A program made the translations under genes and the position numbers. The notes under the pieces are model-generated. The model was not told the origin of the DNA and searched no databases. It saw nothing but the letters and a program-made list of their open reading frames with translations. Shown here in pieces: positions 1 to 7,793 of a DNA stretch of 32,655 nt. The stretch spans positions 1 to 32,655 of the forward strand of contig DXHQ01000017.1 in NCBI GenBank assembly GCA_019113345.1, written 5' to 3'. Position 1 is the stretch's first letter. Every line of letters starts with the position of its first letter. Origin of the DNA: Candidatus Faecalibacterium intestinigallinarum. GTDB lineage: Bacteria > Bacillota > Clostridia > Oscillospirales > Ruminococcaceae.

Positions 1-130
1 TTGACATCCATCCCCACCGGCGTTATGTTGTAGACATAGGCGGCAGACGGTCAAGCCGCTGCCGCCTACATATAAATTTTGCTCTATTCCTGCACTCATT
101 GGACTTTACACAAAATTTGGGACTGACCCG
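1..130. mobile_element. Probable terminal region of an IS256-like insertion sequence (partial)
   Basis: The segment at about 104-127 reads TTTACACAAAATTTGGGACTG, which resembles ends of IS256/Mutator-family elements (remembered pattern, not searched). The homology of the broken gene to its right stops about here, as expected for an insertion. The transposase would lie left of the window. A perfect 10-bp inverted repeat, TAGGCGGCAG at 37-46 and CTGCCGCCTA at 59-68, forms a hairpin in this segment and may be a terminator or subterminal structure. Identification is tentative. Confidence 0.3.
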
Positions 131-556
131 GGGACACGGGAGCAGCGCATCTGGTAGTGGTTGTTCATTTTGTTGTAGAGTTCCTTAGCTTTGTTGGCCT
201 TCAGCTCCTCAGCATAGGCCAGCTTGGCAACAATGTCTTTGCAGGTGACGCCGGTTTTCGGGTTCGGCATCCGCTCGCAATGCTTGGCACGGCTGGAGAA
301 TGGGACAAACAGCCGGTGACAGCTTTCGCAGACAGCGACCGGCAGGTCTTGGGCACACATCTGTACAAAATCCAAAAAGAGTAATGCGGGCAGCGTATCA
401 CTCGCGTAGAACGTGGCGGCATAAATGCCGCCTTTTTATTATCTATGGGCTGTTTATGACGGGTCTGGATATGGATGTCGTCCTCCAGCTTGTTATATTT
501 CTGGTAGATCCTATTGTTATTTTCGGCCAGTTCTGCCAATAAGATGATTTTGAAAC
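130..556 (-). pseudogene. Broken DUF6076-like gene (zinc-finger-type C-terminal part)
   Basis: The minus-strand translation at about 140-430 contains C-x2-C-x9-F, an AKHCER segment, a GVTCKD segment and a basic tail. This matches my memory of the C-terminal region of DUF6076 proteins of Clostridia. There is no good start codon; the frame opens only after a TAA next to an A-rich run at 433-437. A second peptide in another frame (about 556-437, ending near DNKK) looks like genuine coding sequence and would join it by one frameshift in that A-run. The left end breaks off where IS-like sequence begins. I read it as a pseudogene: a frameshift in the middle, an insertion at the 3' end, and a missing N-terminus. 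Function of the family is unknown. Confidence 0.45.
415..437 (+). terminator. Terminator-like hairpin reading on the plus strand
   Basis: GGCGGCA at 415-421 pairs with TGCCGCC at 426-432 around a TAAA loop and is followed by TTTTT. No plus-strand gene is visible upstream in the window, and the hairpin sits inside the broken minus-strand gene, at its frameshift point. Confidence 0.5.
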
Positions 557-817
557 CAGACAAAAAAGGGTGCGCCCCGAAGGACGCACCCAACTTGAAA
601 AAAGCTGTGTATGGATGGCAGGGCGTTCCCCGTTGGGAACGTCCTGATTTTCTTTTGCCGAACAGAAAGCCTGTTCTGCCTGCCATGCGGCAAATGCTTT
701 CTGGTCCTCCTCGTTGTTGAAGCTTTCCAGAATCGCCGGATAAAAACATCGGGCCAGTTGCTCGATGACTTCGTCCGGGTAGCAAGAATGGTTTACAGCT
801 TTTTTCTTTTTGTTCAA
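443..817 (-). CDS. Small mobile-element ORF of unknown function (3' end uncertain)
   Basis: A TTG start at 815-817 is chosen because an AGGAGG sits five bases upstream; upstream in-frame codons lack such a site. The first about 40 residues (lysine-rich start, then PDEVIEQLARCFYPAILE and an acidic EEDQKAFAAW helix) resemble a short ORF I recognise as recurrent in clostridial mobilizable elements, with no known function. The frame stays open to 443, but a strong terminator at 562-591 lies inside it, so the last 40 or so codons are probably not the native protein. The conserved part covers roughly 690-817. Confidence 0.5.
   Translation of the reverse strand: MNKKKKAVNHSCYPDEVIEQLARCFYPAILESFNNEEDQKAFAAWQAEQAFCSAKENQDVPNGERPAIHTQLFSSWVRPSGRTLFCLVSKSSYWQNWPKITIGSTRNITSWRTTSISRPVINSP
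562..591 (-). terminator. Rho-independent terminator, minus strand
   Basis: GGGTGCG (568-574) pairs with CGCACCC (585-591), extended by a CC/GG pairing around a GAA-type loop. On the minus strand the stem is followed by six U residues (562-567). It would end transcription coming from the small ORF at 817. Confidence 0.75.
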
Positions 818-1183
818 CGACACCTCCTGTTCTGGTCCACACACCCAGTTAATATGGGATCTTGGAATCCCAAGTGTGGAAAAGCCGGCCCCCATCCTTT
901 GGAAGCCGGAAAAATTACAAGCAGGAATGCAAAAATACCCGCCCGATCCGCCCTACCCGCCCGGATGCGCCCGGGACCGCCCTCCTGGGCGGATGATAGG
1001 GCGGCAAAGCAAAAAGCGGAATCTTCTAAAAGCAACGTTATTACATCAAAAGTTAAGATATCTTTTTGCGGGCGGGCGCGTAGGGCGGGAAATTTTCACT
1101 TCCAGCTCTTTTTATGAGCGGGCAGAATCCGGGCGCATCAGCCTGCCCTGGTCTTATCCTGCCGGAGTGGGCTGGAAGAAAAG
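818..1183. repeat. Non-coding patch with TAGGGCGG repeats and GC-rich palindromes
   Basis: About 365 bases lie between the small ORF and the ParB-like gene without a convincing gene. The octamer TAGGGCGG occurs three times: inverted at 948-955, direct at 997-1004 and 1081-1088. CCGCCC/GGGCGG forms a hairpin at 977-992. An AT-rich stretch at about 1019-1070 lies between the GC-rich boxes. An 8-bp inverted repeat CTTCCAGC (1099-1106) / GCTGGAAG (1171-1178) brackets the end nearest the ParB-like gene. The layout could be a ParB-binding or origin-like site; this is inference. Confidence 0.45.
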
Positions 1184-2143
1184 CTAGGCAGATTGTTCAC
1201 CCTTTGATTCCGTCATGACTGATGATAGGTCGAAGCCCAGCGAAGCGAGATATGCCAGATGTTTTTCCAGAATAGCCTGGATAGCTTTCCTCTGTTTTGA
1301 GTCAGTAAGCAGCGTGGGCATTTGCTTGAAGATGGTGCTCCAGCGTTCCTGCATGGCCGTTGAGGCATCGGCAAGCTGGCTGTAAAGGGAGGATGCCTCC
1401 TCAGGAACTAGCTTGCTCTCGCCTTGGTGCGGTGCCAACATCGGCTCACTTGATGAACTTTTCTCCGTTTGAAACAATTTCTGCTTGGCAGCAGGCTTTG
1501 ACCTGGACTGAGGATTTTTGATCTGCTCCAGAAGGACGGCATATTCTTCCGGCCCGGCCTTGGCCAGCCGTTCAAAGAGTGCGTCCGGCGCTTTCAAATC
1601 GCCGGAAAGAACCCGCTGCCGGATGCCAGGACACAACTCCTCTGCGAGATCCACGCCTGCCGCGAACAGTGCTGCCCGGCGAACAGCACTGGCACTGATA
1701 TGGTTCTCCCGCGCGATCCGTTCACATGTTTTCTCGGCGGTCTGCTGGTGTTCATTTTGAGCATCAGCAGATGGGACCGGGCGCGTGTGCTGGTTTCCAT
1801 GAAACCCGTCAGCCTGCTTTTCGGCGTCGTACTGCTTGCCCATCAGAAACTTTTTCTGCTCAGGCGTCAGGTTCCGACGGCCAAGTTGATGTTTGCAAAT
1901 CCATACGAGGACTTCATCCCGCGTTTCCAGCTCCAAGTTTCGGACGCTGCATGGAATTTCTGGATGGCTTTGCAGAATTTCATAGCGGTTGTGTCCGTCC
2001 ACAATGGCGCCGTTCCAAACAAGGATCGGGGCCAGCAGCTCCCCTTCTGCCAAAATGTTTTCTTCCAGCTGCTTTCGTTCCTCCTGGGTCAGGGGCGGAA
2101 TCTGTGCCTTGAATTCGGGGTCAATGCGCAATGTCTGTGTCAT
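1184..2143 (-). CDS. ParB-like N-terminal-domain protein of the mobilization operon
   Basis: This 319-residue protein has a ParB/Srx-type nuclease-like domain at about residues 15-95, with the VDGHNRYE signature at 48-55 and HQLGRRNLTPEQ at 85-96. A helix-turn-helix-like segment follows near 140-165 (IARENHISASAVRRA), and the C-terminal half is low-complexity and probably linker-like. ParB-family proteins bind DNA at specific sites; element-borne versions are common beside relaxases, but their role is not established (partition, regulation or nicking accessory). Start is the ATG at 2141-2143 with GGAGGG upstream. The gene overlaps the relaxase 3' end by 23 bases, so the two are translationally coupled. 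There is no ParA partner in view. The repeat cluster just downstream is a possible binding site. Confidence 0.8.
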   Translation of the reverse strand: MTQTLRIDPEFKAQIPPLTQEERKQLEENILAEGELLAPILVWNGAIVDGHNRYEILQSHPEIPCSVRNLELETRDEVLVWICKHQLGRRNLTPEQKKFLMGKQYDAEKQADGFHGNQHTRPVPSADAQNEHQQTAEKTCERIARENHISASAVRRAALFAAGVDLAEELCPGIRQRVLSGDLKAPDALFERLAKAGPEEYAVLLEQIKNPQSRSKPAAKQKLFQTEKSSSSEPMLAPHQGESKLVPEEASSLYSQLADASTAMQERWSTIFKQMPTLLTDSKQRKAIQAILEKHLAYLASLGFDLSSVMTESKGEQSA

Positions 2144-3701
2144 GCAGCCCTCCTTCCTGTATCTGCTGGCGATCTTCCCGGTGGAGGGTCGACAACAGAT
2201 TTTGCTGTGCGGTGCTGAGTTCTATCCATGCCTTTTTCGCTTCGCGGTACGCCTCATAGAATCGGGCCTTTTCCGAGATCAACTGTTCGCGCTCGGCTTC
2301 GAGCTGTTTCAGGCTGGGCAGTTTGGCGATTTTTTGGGCCTTGAAATAGGCGGCTGCCGCCTGGTAAGCTGTCAGTTCGGCACGGTGCTGTTCCCGAAAT
2401 GCCTCAGGGTTCTTGGCTGTCTTGACCTGCTGGGCAAACTTCCGGTTCTGGAGATAGGCTGAAACATGGCGGCTCAGTTCCCGGTTGGCCTTGATACGGT
2501 TTTCCAGGTCTTTCGCCACCTTGTTGGCCTCGTCATACTTTTCTGCCAGTTCCTTGACGCGGGCGTCCAGTTCCTCCTCGCTGTTCAGATTGTACCGGGT
2601 GAATAAAGCCATGGACTTTGCCAGCTGTTTGAGATTGAAAATCTTGGCCCAGTGCTCGTATCCGGCACCCTTGCCTGCGGCCAGCTTGGCCTGAATGTCA
2701 ATCAGGCGGCTGATTCGGTCGGGGTGAGGATCGGAGCTATGGAGCCTGGCGGTTTTCTTTCGCTCGGCGTTTTCAGCGAGAACAGCCAGAACTTTCTCTT
2801 TGGAAAAATCATCGCCCAGCTTGTGGGAGGAGATGGGCTTGGTCCGGCCGGCGGTGAGATAACTGAACCGGCCGCGGCTCTCACGAACCATGATGCCATG
2901 CTCCTGTAAAAGCTGAGCGGAAAATTCCTCGAGACTAACGGCCTTGGTCAGAACAGAACGGATTTGTCGGCGAAGGGCCGCTTTCTCGGTTTCATATTTG
3001 GTTTGCCGGATGGGCTGACCGGAAGCGGCTGCCTTCTGGTTGGCGTGGTCGAGGCGACGCTGGCCGCGCCGCTGCGCCCAATATTCCTTTTCGGTAATCC
3101 GTTCGCCGGTGCCGTTCAGCAGGTCGATCTGGTAGAGTCCGGCTTCCTGGCAAAGCTCCATGGTCTCGACCCGCAGGTGCCGGAGCATCGCGGCCGTGCA
3201 GCGGTGCTTCATGCCCTCCTGCCAGTCGCAAGGCTTTTCCATATAAGGTTGGCGAGGGATGGTCCGTATTCGGACGCTTCCGATGACGATGTGAACGTGG
3301 ATATTGCCAGCTCCGTTGTGCCCATCGGGGTGGGCGCAGACAATGGCAGGATGACCTGGAAAGTTTTCTTTGCAGAATTGCAGGCCAAGGGCCTGGGCCT
3401 TTTCCAGGGTTAGTCCGTTGTCCGCAGCATCCCGCGGGTCGAAGCTGATAATATACTGGTGGGTTTTCACATCGTCGGGAGAAAAGTTCTTGCCGTACTT
3501 CCGGTTTGCCAGCAGGCAGGCCATGGCAAAGGACTGCCCGCCGCATTCCAGGGTGTCCAGTAAGTACTCCTCCCGCAGCTTGGGCCGGCCGTTCTCATCC
3601 AGAAGGGGGAGACCGGTGTACTCGTTGTGCTGAAAGGTCAGATAGTGTTCAGGTGCCGTAAGATCGGAGTTCTTCGAGCTTGTATGCTTGATGGTTGCCA
3701 T
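2121..3701 (-). CDS. Relaxase/mobilization nuclease (MOB-P-like)
   Basis: The protein has 526 residues. Its N-terminal 200 residues form a relaxase domain: a conserved opening (ATIKHTSSKN) is followed by the metal-binding histidine motif HPDGHNGAGNIHVH at residues 124-137, with H124, H135 and H137 as expected metal ligands. The tyrosine that attacks DNA should lie in the N-terminal 30 residues (Y20 or Y28 are candidates). The C-terminal half from about 330 is charged and alpha-helical, probably coiled coil. It would nick oriT and pilot the strand during transfer. Start ATG at 3699-3701 has GGGAG upstream and overlaps the MobC-like gene by 53 bases. Family assignment to MOB-P comes from the motif and the MobC-like neighbour. 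Confidence 0.85.
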   Translation of the reverse strand: MATIKHTSSKNSDLTAPEHYLTFQHNEYTGLPLLDENGRPKLREEYLLDTLECGGQSFAMACLLANRKYGKNFSPDDVKTHQYIISFDPRDAADNGLTLEKAQALGLQFCKENFPGHPAIVCAHPDGHNGAGNIHVHIVIGSVRIRTIPRQPYMEKPCDWQEGMKHRCTAAMLRHLRVETMELCQEAGLYQIDLLNGTGERITEKEYWAQRRGQRRLDHANQKAAASGQPIRQTKYETEKAALRRQIRSVLTKAVSLEEFSAQLLQEHGIMVRESRGRFSYLTAGRTKPISSHKLGDDFSKEKVLAVLAENAERKKTARLHSSDPHPDRISRLIDIQAKLAAGKGAGYEHWAKIFNLKQLAKSMALFTRYNLNSEEELDARVKELAEKYDEANKVAKDLENRIKANRELSRHVSAYLQNRKFAQQVKTAKNPEAFREQHRAELTAYQAAAAYFKAQKIAKLPSLKQLEAEREQLISEKARFYEAYREAKKAWIELSTAQQNLLSTLHREDRQQIQEGGLHDTDIAH

Positions 3702-4104
3702 ACAGTTCTCCCATCTTTTTCTCGGCGTTCAGCCGAAAGAGTGTGAGCGCAGACAATTCGGTCAAAAGCTGTGCCCGAATTTGTTCTGAATCTTTGCCGC
3801 CGCTGTTGAAGTGGCGGGCAAGCTGGTTCAGGTTGCTGCCGATCTTACCGCATTGTCCCAGCAGGTCAGAGAGGATGCTCAGTGCATCCTCTCCGCCGCC
3901 GGTGACAACAATGGTTTGCTTGATAGGTTTGGTGCGTAAGCAGCGGCGAAGCAGGGTGGACATGTTGACGTGAAGAATTTCACACATGATTTCCAGTTCT
4001 TGCTTCTCTTCTGGGGTGACTCTGAACTTGATGAGCTGCGTTTTCCTCGGCGATCCGCTGTGCTGGGGGTTGTGGCTAGTCGAACGAGTGTTGGTCTTGG
4101 TCAT
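3649..4104 (-). CDS. mobC: MobC-like relaxosome accessory protein
   Basis: A 151-residue basic protein: a ribbon-helix-helix-like N-terminal part (KFRVTPEEKQELEIMCEILHVNMSTLLRRCLR) is followed by a MobC-type region (GGEDALSILSDLLGQCGKIGSNLNQLARHFNSG). MobC proteins bind oriT and help the relaxase open the DNA around the nick. Start is the ATG at 4102-4104, preceded by AAGGAGGTACA; the frame is open further upstream but without a site. It is the first gene of the operon mobC-relaxase-parB-like, and a candidate oriT lies directly upstream. A hairpin AGCTCC-TCTTT-GGAGCT (4127-4143) lies in its leader and may modulate translation. Confidence 0.85.
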   Translation of the reverse strand: MTKTNTRSTSHNPQHSGSPRKTQLIKFRVTPEEKQELEIMCEILHVNMSTLLRRCLRTKPIKQTIVVTGGGEDALSILSDLLGQCGKIGSNLNQLARHFNSGGKDSEQIRAQLLTELSALTLFRLNAEKKMGELYGNHQAYKLEELRSYGT

Positions 4105-4863
4105 TGTACCTCCTTGCTGTTTGACTAGCTCCTCTTTGGAGCTATGTATGGCGCGGCGCAGCCGAAGATCGCGCAGAGCGCGAAATGAGCAGGGTTTGGG
4201 GAAGGCACTCCCCAACAAGCACGACCGGAGCGCGCGGCATCAATTTCAATTCGTGAAATTGTGGCCACGGGTCGATACTTGCTTTTTACTTTTTCCGTAA
4301 GTTTTGAAAATTCAGGTTCAAAAGCGGATACAGGTTTTCAAAACCAGGCATAGGAGTGTGAATGTGAATGGAAGTGTCTGTGGTTGTTCGCCGTTCACCC
4401 CGGATCAAGTTCCTGCCCCTGTTTTGCAGCGGCGTTGTTAGGCTCACCCACATTTCTGCGAGGTCATGGCGCTGTATCCAGTCCGGACGGCTGATGCGGT
4501 TGTCAAGGTGCGTATGAAGAATTGCAGGCCGCTGATCGTCAGCGGCTACAAGTCTTTCACAAAAATAAAAATCCACCTCGCAAGGGGCCAAAGGATTTTG
4601 TCGTAGATGAATGGCGGCAAAATGGTTCGGTGTGGCTGCGGGGCAGAAGATAAAATCAAATACAGGCTTTATGTAAGTGAAGTGATCGGATTTGTGATAC
4701 AGAGTAGCATGGACAAAAACAAATGTCAACGATTTGTCGAACGAATTGGAGGTTCTTTCTAAATCAAAGGGGGAGAATTTGGCGAGAACAGAGAATTTTT
4801 ATAGAAGACTGTTTACTGGAGCTGCCTAACCAGCGTCAAAGAAAGACAAATTGCAAGCTATAT
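4105..4863. other. Non-coding region with candidate oriT; no convincing gene
   Basis: The region lies upstream of mobC. Inverted repeats cluster at 4127-4261: AGCTCC/GGAGCT (4127-4143), TTGGGG (4196-4201) / CCCCAA (4210-4215), and a perfect 8-bp repeat CAATTTCA (4241-4248) / TGAAATTG (4254-4261). Relaxase oriT sites usually combine such repeats with a nearby nick sequence, and they often sit directly upstream of mobC, so the likeliest oriT is 4190-4265. Open frames at 4286-4729 (minus) and 4723-4908 (plus) have no recognisable features. The short stretch at 4760-4830 contains a GGGGGAGAA site followed by a TTG frame of only 16 codons, which looks like a remnant. Confidence 0.4.
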
Positions 4864-6258
4864 TCAAACAAAGAACTCCGTGCTTTTCTGTTCAAGAGCG
4901 CTCTTTAAGATCAATAGGCCGTTCTTTAACTCCGTTTCGGTATCGGGTGATACAATCGACACACGAATAAAGCCCTCGTCTGAATCGCTTTTTATAGCAA
5001 AGCGATGCGAACCTAGAATATGGACACCTTTCTTCGCTGCCTGAATTTCCGCTTCCACACTTGTTAGATGGTGCGGCAGATGAATCCAGTGATAAAATCT
5101 AGGCAAATCATCCTGTACCGAAGGCTTGAAAACAGATTGAAAGATTTGGTTTCTACGTTTGGCAAGAGAGATTTTTTTCTGCGTGATCTGCATAGCCTCT
5201 CCACTGTCGATCAGCTCCGCTATGATTTCTGCATTGAGAGAAACTGTTTTCAGATTGATATCGAGAATTCCTGTTTCAAGGGTTTCCCGATACTTTTCAG
5301 GAAAAGATAGAAACGCTACGCGAAGCCCGGCGCAAAGGGATTTGGAGAGACTGCAAATATGAATGGTTTGCTCTGGCAAAATGGAGAAAAAACTTTGAGT
5401 GTGGCTCGAATCTAGAAACGAATAGATATCATCCTCGATTATCAATAGATGAAACTGCTCAACAATCTCTGCAAGTTTTTCCCGACGCTGAAGGGGCATA
5501 AAGATACCAGTCGGATTGCTGCAGGAAGGCATGAGATAAACACCTTTTACTTCCGTGTTTTTGCAGGTCTGAAGAAGGGCCTCCGGGTTCATCCCAAAAT
5601 TGTCGGCATTAACCGGAACCAACTGGATATGAAGGAAATTAGCCAACCCTTTAAAGTTGGTATAAGTAAAATGGTCAACTGCAATTTTATCACCTGCTCG
5701 AAAGAGCGACATCATCGCAACTGACAACGCATTCTGAGCACCTGCAGTCAGGAAAATTTGGTCTTCTGCCGGGGTAATTCCAAGATACCGGAACCATTTT
5801 GCTGCGGCCTGCAGCTGCCTTCTTGTTCCAAACGGGTTGCTGTATTCCAAAAGTTTGACTGCCTCGGGTTTCTGCAAAACGGCTTGCGCTGCAGAAAGAA
5901 CAGCGGGATTGCACTCATAAAATGGCTTGATCATTCCCATTTCGATTGCAGTCAAGTCTTGATCCAAAAATGTATCCTGCGCATGGATGCCGGAAGAAAC
6001 AAAAGTTCCTCTCCCGGTGACGGCATAGAGAAGTCCTTTCAGCTCACATAGTTTATACGCCCTTGTAATTGTGCTCAAATTCAAATCCAGAAAATCTGCC
6101 AACTCTCTCTGGGGCGGGAGTTTGGTATTTTCTTTCAGCGTCCCAGACCGGATATCCTGCTCCAAAAGTGAGGCAAGAGATAAATAGTATGGCCTTTCCA
6201 GTTGGGATTTTTGAGGTTTCCAAGACATTGGATAGTTTTCAAATGAATTAACCGGCAT
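4864..6258 (-). CDS. MocR-type (GntR-aminotransferase) transcriptional regulator
   Basis: The protein has 464 residues. A GntR winged helix is at about 25-90 (LPPQRELADFLDLNLSTITRAY, then TGRGTFVS). A fold-type I aminotransferase domain starts at about 120, with SNPTG at 247-251, D276 and the PLP-binding lysine K306 in SLSKS. MocR regulators such as PdxR, GabR and TauR sense PLP or amine metabolites. Start ATG at 6256-6258 has GGGAGGG upstream; the longer in-frame form lacks a site and would run into the operator region. The gene diverges from an ECF transporter S component across a short region full of palindromes, so vitamin B6-responsive control of that transporter is a reasonable inference. 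Low G+C marks it as cargo. Confidence 0.88.
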   Translation of the reverse strand: MPVNSFENYPMSWKPQKSQLERPYYLSLASLLEQDIRSGTLKENTKLPPQRELADFLDLNLSTITRAYKLCELKGLLYAVTGRGTFVSSGIHAQDTFLDQDLTAIEMGMIKPFYECNPAVLSAAQAVLQKPEAVKLLEYSNPFGTRRQLQAAAKWFRYLGITPAEDQIFLTAGAQNALSVAMMSLFRAGDKIAVDHFTYTNFKGLANFLHIQLVPVNADNFGMNPEALLQTCKNTEVKGVYLMPSCSNPTGIFMPLQRREKLAEIVEQFHLLIIEDDIYSFLDSSHTQSFFSILPEQTIHICSLSKSLCAGLRVAFLSFPEKYRETLETGILDINLKTVSLNAEIIAELIDSGEAMQITQKKISLAKRRNQIFQSVFKPSVQDDLPRFYHWIHLPHHLTSVEAEIQAAKKGVHILGSHRFAIKSDSDEGFIRVSIVSPDTETELKNGLLILKSALEQKSTEFFV

Positions 6259-6282
6259 AGGATTCCCTCCCCTTGGAGAAAA

Positions 6283-6334
6283 TTGTAAGCAATACAATTC
6301 TAGCATTGTATGCATACAAAGACAAGGCTATACT
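6283..6334. promoter_or_regulatory. Divergent promoters and palindromic operator of the MocR/ECF pair
   Basis: TTGTA/TACAA half-sites repeat: 6283-6297 (5-bp arms), ATACAAT (6292-6298) / ATTGTAT (6305-6311), and the perfect 14-bp palindrome TTGTATGCATACAA at 6306-6319. A plus promoter fits TTGTAT (6306-6311), 17 bases, TATACT (6329-6334). A minus promoter fits TTGTCT (6320-6325), 17 bases, TAGAAT (6297-6302). The palindromes overlap both promoters, the arrangement expected for an autoregulated MocR factor that also controls the divergent gene. Confidence 0.65.
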
Positions 6335-6370
6335 GAGACAAACGAACTCATTGAATGGAGGATCGATACC

Positions 6371-6922
6371 ATGAAGAAAACAAACACCCGGCGTCTCGTC
6401 TTTACCAGTATGATGGCCGCCATTGTGTACATTACATCTGCATTTTTACAGATTTCCATTCCCACAGTAATCGGGAGCACACGGCTACACATGGGAAATG
6501 TAATGTGCTTGTTGTCCGGTATGCTGTTAGGGCCGCTTTACGGAGGAATAGCCGCCGGGGTCGGCTCTATGCTGTTTGACTTTACCAATCCAACTTATAT
6601 TTCATCCGCTCCATTTACATTGGTTTTTAAGTTTGGAATGGCTTGGTTGTGTGGAAAAATCATTTTCAAACGTCCAGATCGAATCGGTTTCGGGGCAGGG
6701 GCTACTGCAGGGGCTTTTCTCTATGTGGTTTTATATATTGTAAAAAATTTTATAGAATATAGGTTTGTTTTTGCTATGCCTCTGGAAGGAGTGCTCCTTA
6801 TGACCGCACAAAAAGGAGCCGTGTCATGTGCGAATGCGGTTTTATCTATTATTGTTGCTGTGCCATTGGGTCTAGCACTGAAACCACTCGTCCAAAAAGA
6901 GTTAAGTCGGCATGGATTTTAA
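6371..6922 (+). CDS. ECF transporter S component, possibly for vitamin B6
   Basis: A 183-residue integral membrane protein with about five or six hydrophobic segments. The opening RRLVFTSMMAAIVYI, the HMGNVMCLLSGMLLGPLYGGIAAGVGSMLFDF segment and the LVFKFGMAWLCG segment are typical of ECF S components. These proteins bind a vitamin and use a shared energizing module (EcfA, EcfA', EcfT), which is not encoded here and must come from the host chromosome. The divergent PLP-binding MocR regulator suggests pyridoxine or pyridoxal as substrate; the sequence alone does not prove this. Start ATG has GGAGG nine bases upstream. Confidence 0.8.
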   Translation: MKKTNTRRLVFTSMMAAIVYITSAFLQISIPTVIGSTRLHMGNVMCLLSGMLLGPLYGGIAAGVGSMLFDFTNPTYISSAPFTLVFKFGMAWLCGKIIFKRPDRIGFGAGATAGAFLYVVLYIVKNFIEYRFVFAMPLEGVLLMTAQKGAVSCANAVLSIIVAVPLGLALKPLVQKELSRHGF

Positions 6923-7109
6923 CCGCAAGATATCATCGTTAAAAATTAAGACCTATCCCCTTTCATTATGATTTTTGTTTGAGTAAAAGCCCGTTGACTC
7001 CTGATTTTCGTCAGTGGAGAACAACACCCAATTCCGGCAAATTTCTCAGATGGCTTCAATCAGATTTCATCACAGCATCATGTTTTTTCTTGGATTTGAT
7101 GCAAATGCA

Positions 7110-7138
7110 TTGACATTGCACATGATATTCCTTATACT
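7110..7138 (+). promoter_or_regulatory. Strong promoter of the toxin-antitoxin pair
   Basis: A perfect -35 TTGACA (7110-7115) is 17 bases from TATACT (7133-7138). It lies about 20 bases before the antitoxin start. The preceding 6923-7109 shows no gene or obvious terminator. Confidence 0.75.
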
Positions 7139-7157
7139 ATTCTTGAGGTGATATGCA

Positions 7158-7454
7158 ATGTCAACCATTAACATGAGCATCCGGGTTGACCCTGAACTGA
7201 AAGCACAGGCAGAGTATGTACTGAATCAGCTGGGAATGACCATGAATGGCACCATCAATATGTTTTTGCAGCAGATTGTGCGGGATAAGGCTGTCCCGCT
7301 GAACCTTTCCCTGAACGCCGAGCAGTCCCTGTATGCCGATCTGCTTTTCGCGCAGTCTGACCGGGCCAAGGGATTTATAGGGCGCAGCGCACAAGATGCC
7401 CTTGCGGATATGGATTCCATCATCGCCGCGGCAGAAAGTCAGGCAGACCAATGA
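7158..7454 (+). CDS. RelB/DinJ-family antitoxin
   Basis: A 98-residue protein with the RelB/DinJ opening (INMSIRVDPELKAQAEYVLNQLGMTMNGTINMFL), a ribbon-helix-helix DNA-binding fold. The acidic C-terminal tail should wrap the toxin. It probably neutralises the next gene product and represses the shared promoter. Start ATG at 7158 has GAGGTGAT upstream. The stop overlaps the toxin start by four bases (ATGA), so the pair is coupled. On a mobile element its likely effect is maintenance. Confidence 0.88.
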   Translation: MSTINMSIRVDPELKAQAEYVLNQLGMTMNGTINMFLQQIVRDKAVPLNLSLNAEQSLYADLLFAQSDRAKGFIGRSAQDALADMDSIIAAAESQADQ

Positions 7455-7765
7455 GCCAGCCAAACTACCAAATCATCCTGGCACGGCGTGTGGACGGAAT
7501 GCTCCTGCGGCATGTCTCATTTCTTGCTCGTGTCAGTGTTCCCGCTGCCAAAAAGTTCCGCGCAGAGTTTGCACACCTTCTGGAACGTCTGGAACAGAAT
7601 CCCATGCAGTTCCCGGTAGAGGAAGATCTGAATCTTCCCTCTGGCCAGTATCGTTCCGCACTGTTTGCCAAGCGGTACAAAGCTGTTTTTATGGTAGAAG
7701 GCGGCACCATCTATCTCGATGCTGTCCTTGATTGCAGGCAGGATCATTCTAACCTGACATTATAA
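7451..7765 (+). CDS. RelE/ParE-superfamily toxin
   Basis: The 104-residue small basic protein has the ParE/RelE layout: an N-terminal helix pair (RRVDGMLLRHVSFLARVSVPAAKKF), a central YRSALFAKRYKAVFMVEGG strand region and the ending VLDCRQD, common in clostridial ParE-like toxins. Whether it cleaves mRNA on the ribosome (RelE) or blocks gyrase (ParE) cannot be told from sequence. It is paired with the RelB-like antitoxin by a four-base overlap and is followed 28 bases later by the recombinase, so all three may share one transcript. Confidence 0.85.
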   Translation: MSQPNYQIILARRVDGMLLRHVSFLARVSVPAAKKFRAEFAHLLERLEQNPMQFPVEEDLNLPSGQYRSALFAKRYKAVFMVEGGTIYLDAVLDCRQDHSNLTL

Positions 7766-7793
7766 TATGTTCCATGATGGAGGAGGATTTTCT

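Noticed and set aside
415-437. Hairpin as proof of a plus-strand gene to its left
   Set aside because: No plus-strand frame with coding character precedes it; it is more likely part of the rearranged pseudogene.
4286-4729. 147-residue minus-strand frame near the oriT candidate
   Set aside because: No family features and no ribosome site; probably non-coding. It could be a remnant, so it is noted only.
4723-4908. 61-residue plus-strand frame
   Set aside because: Overlaps the MocR 3' end and lacks recognisable sequence; no clear start site.
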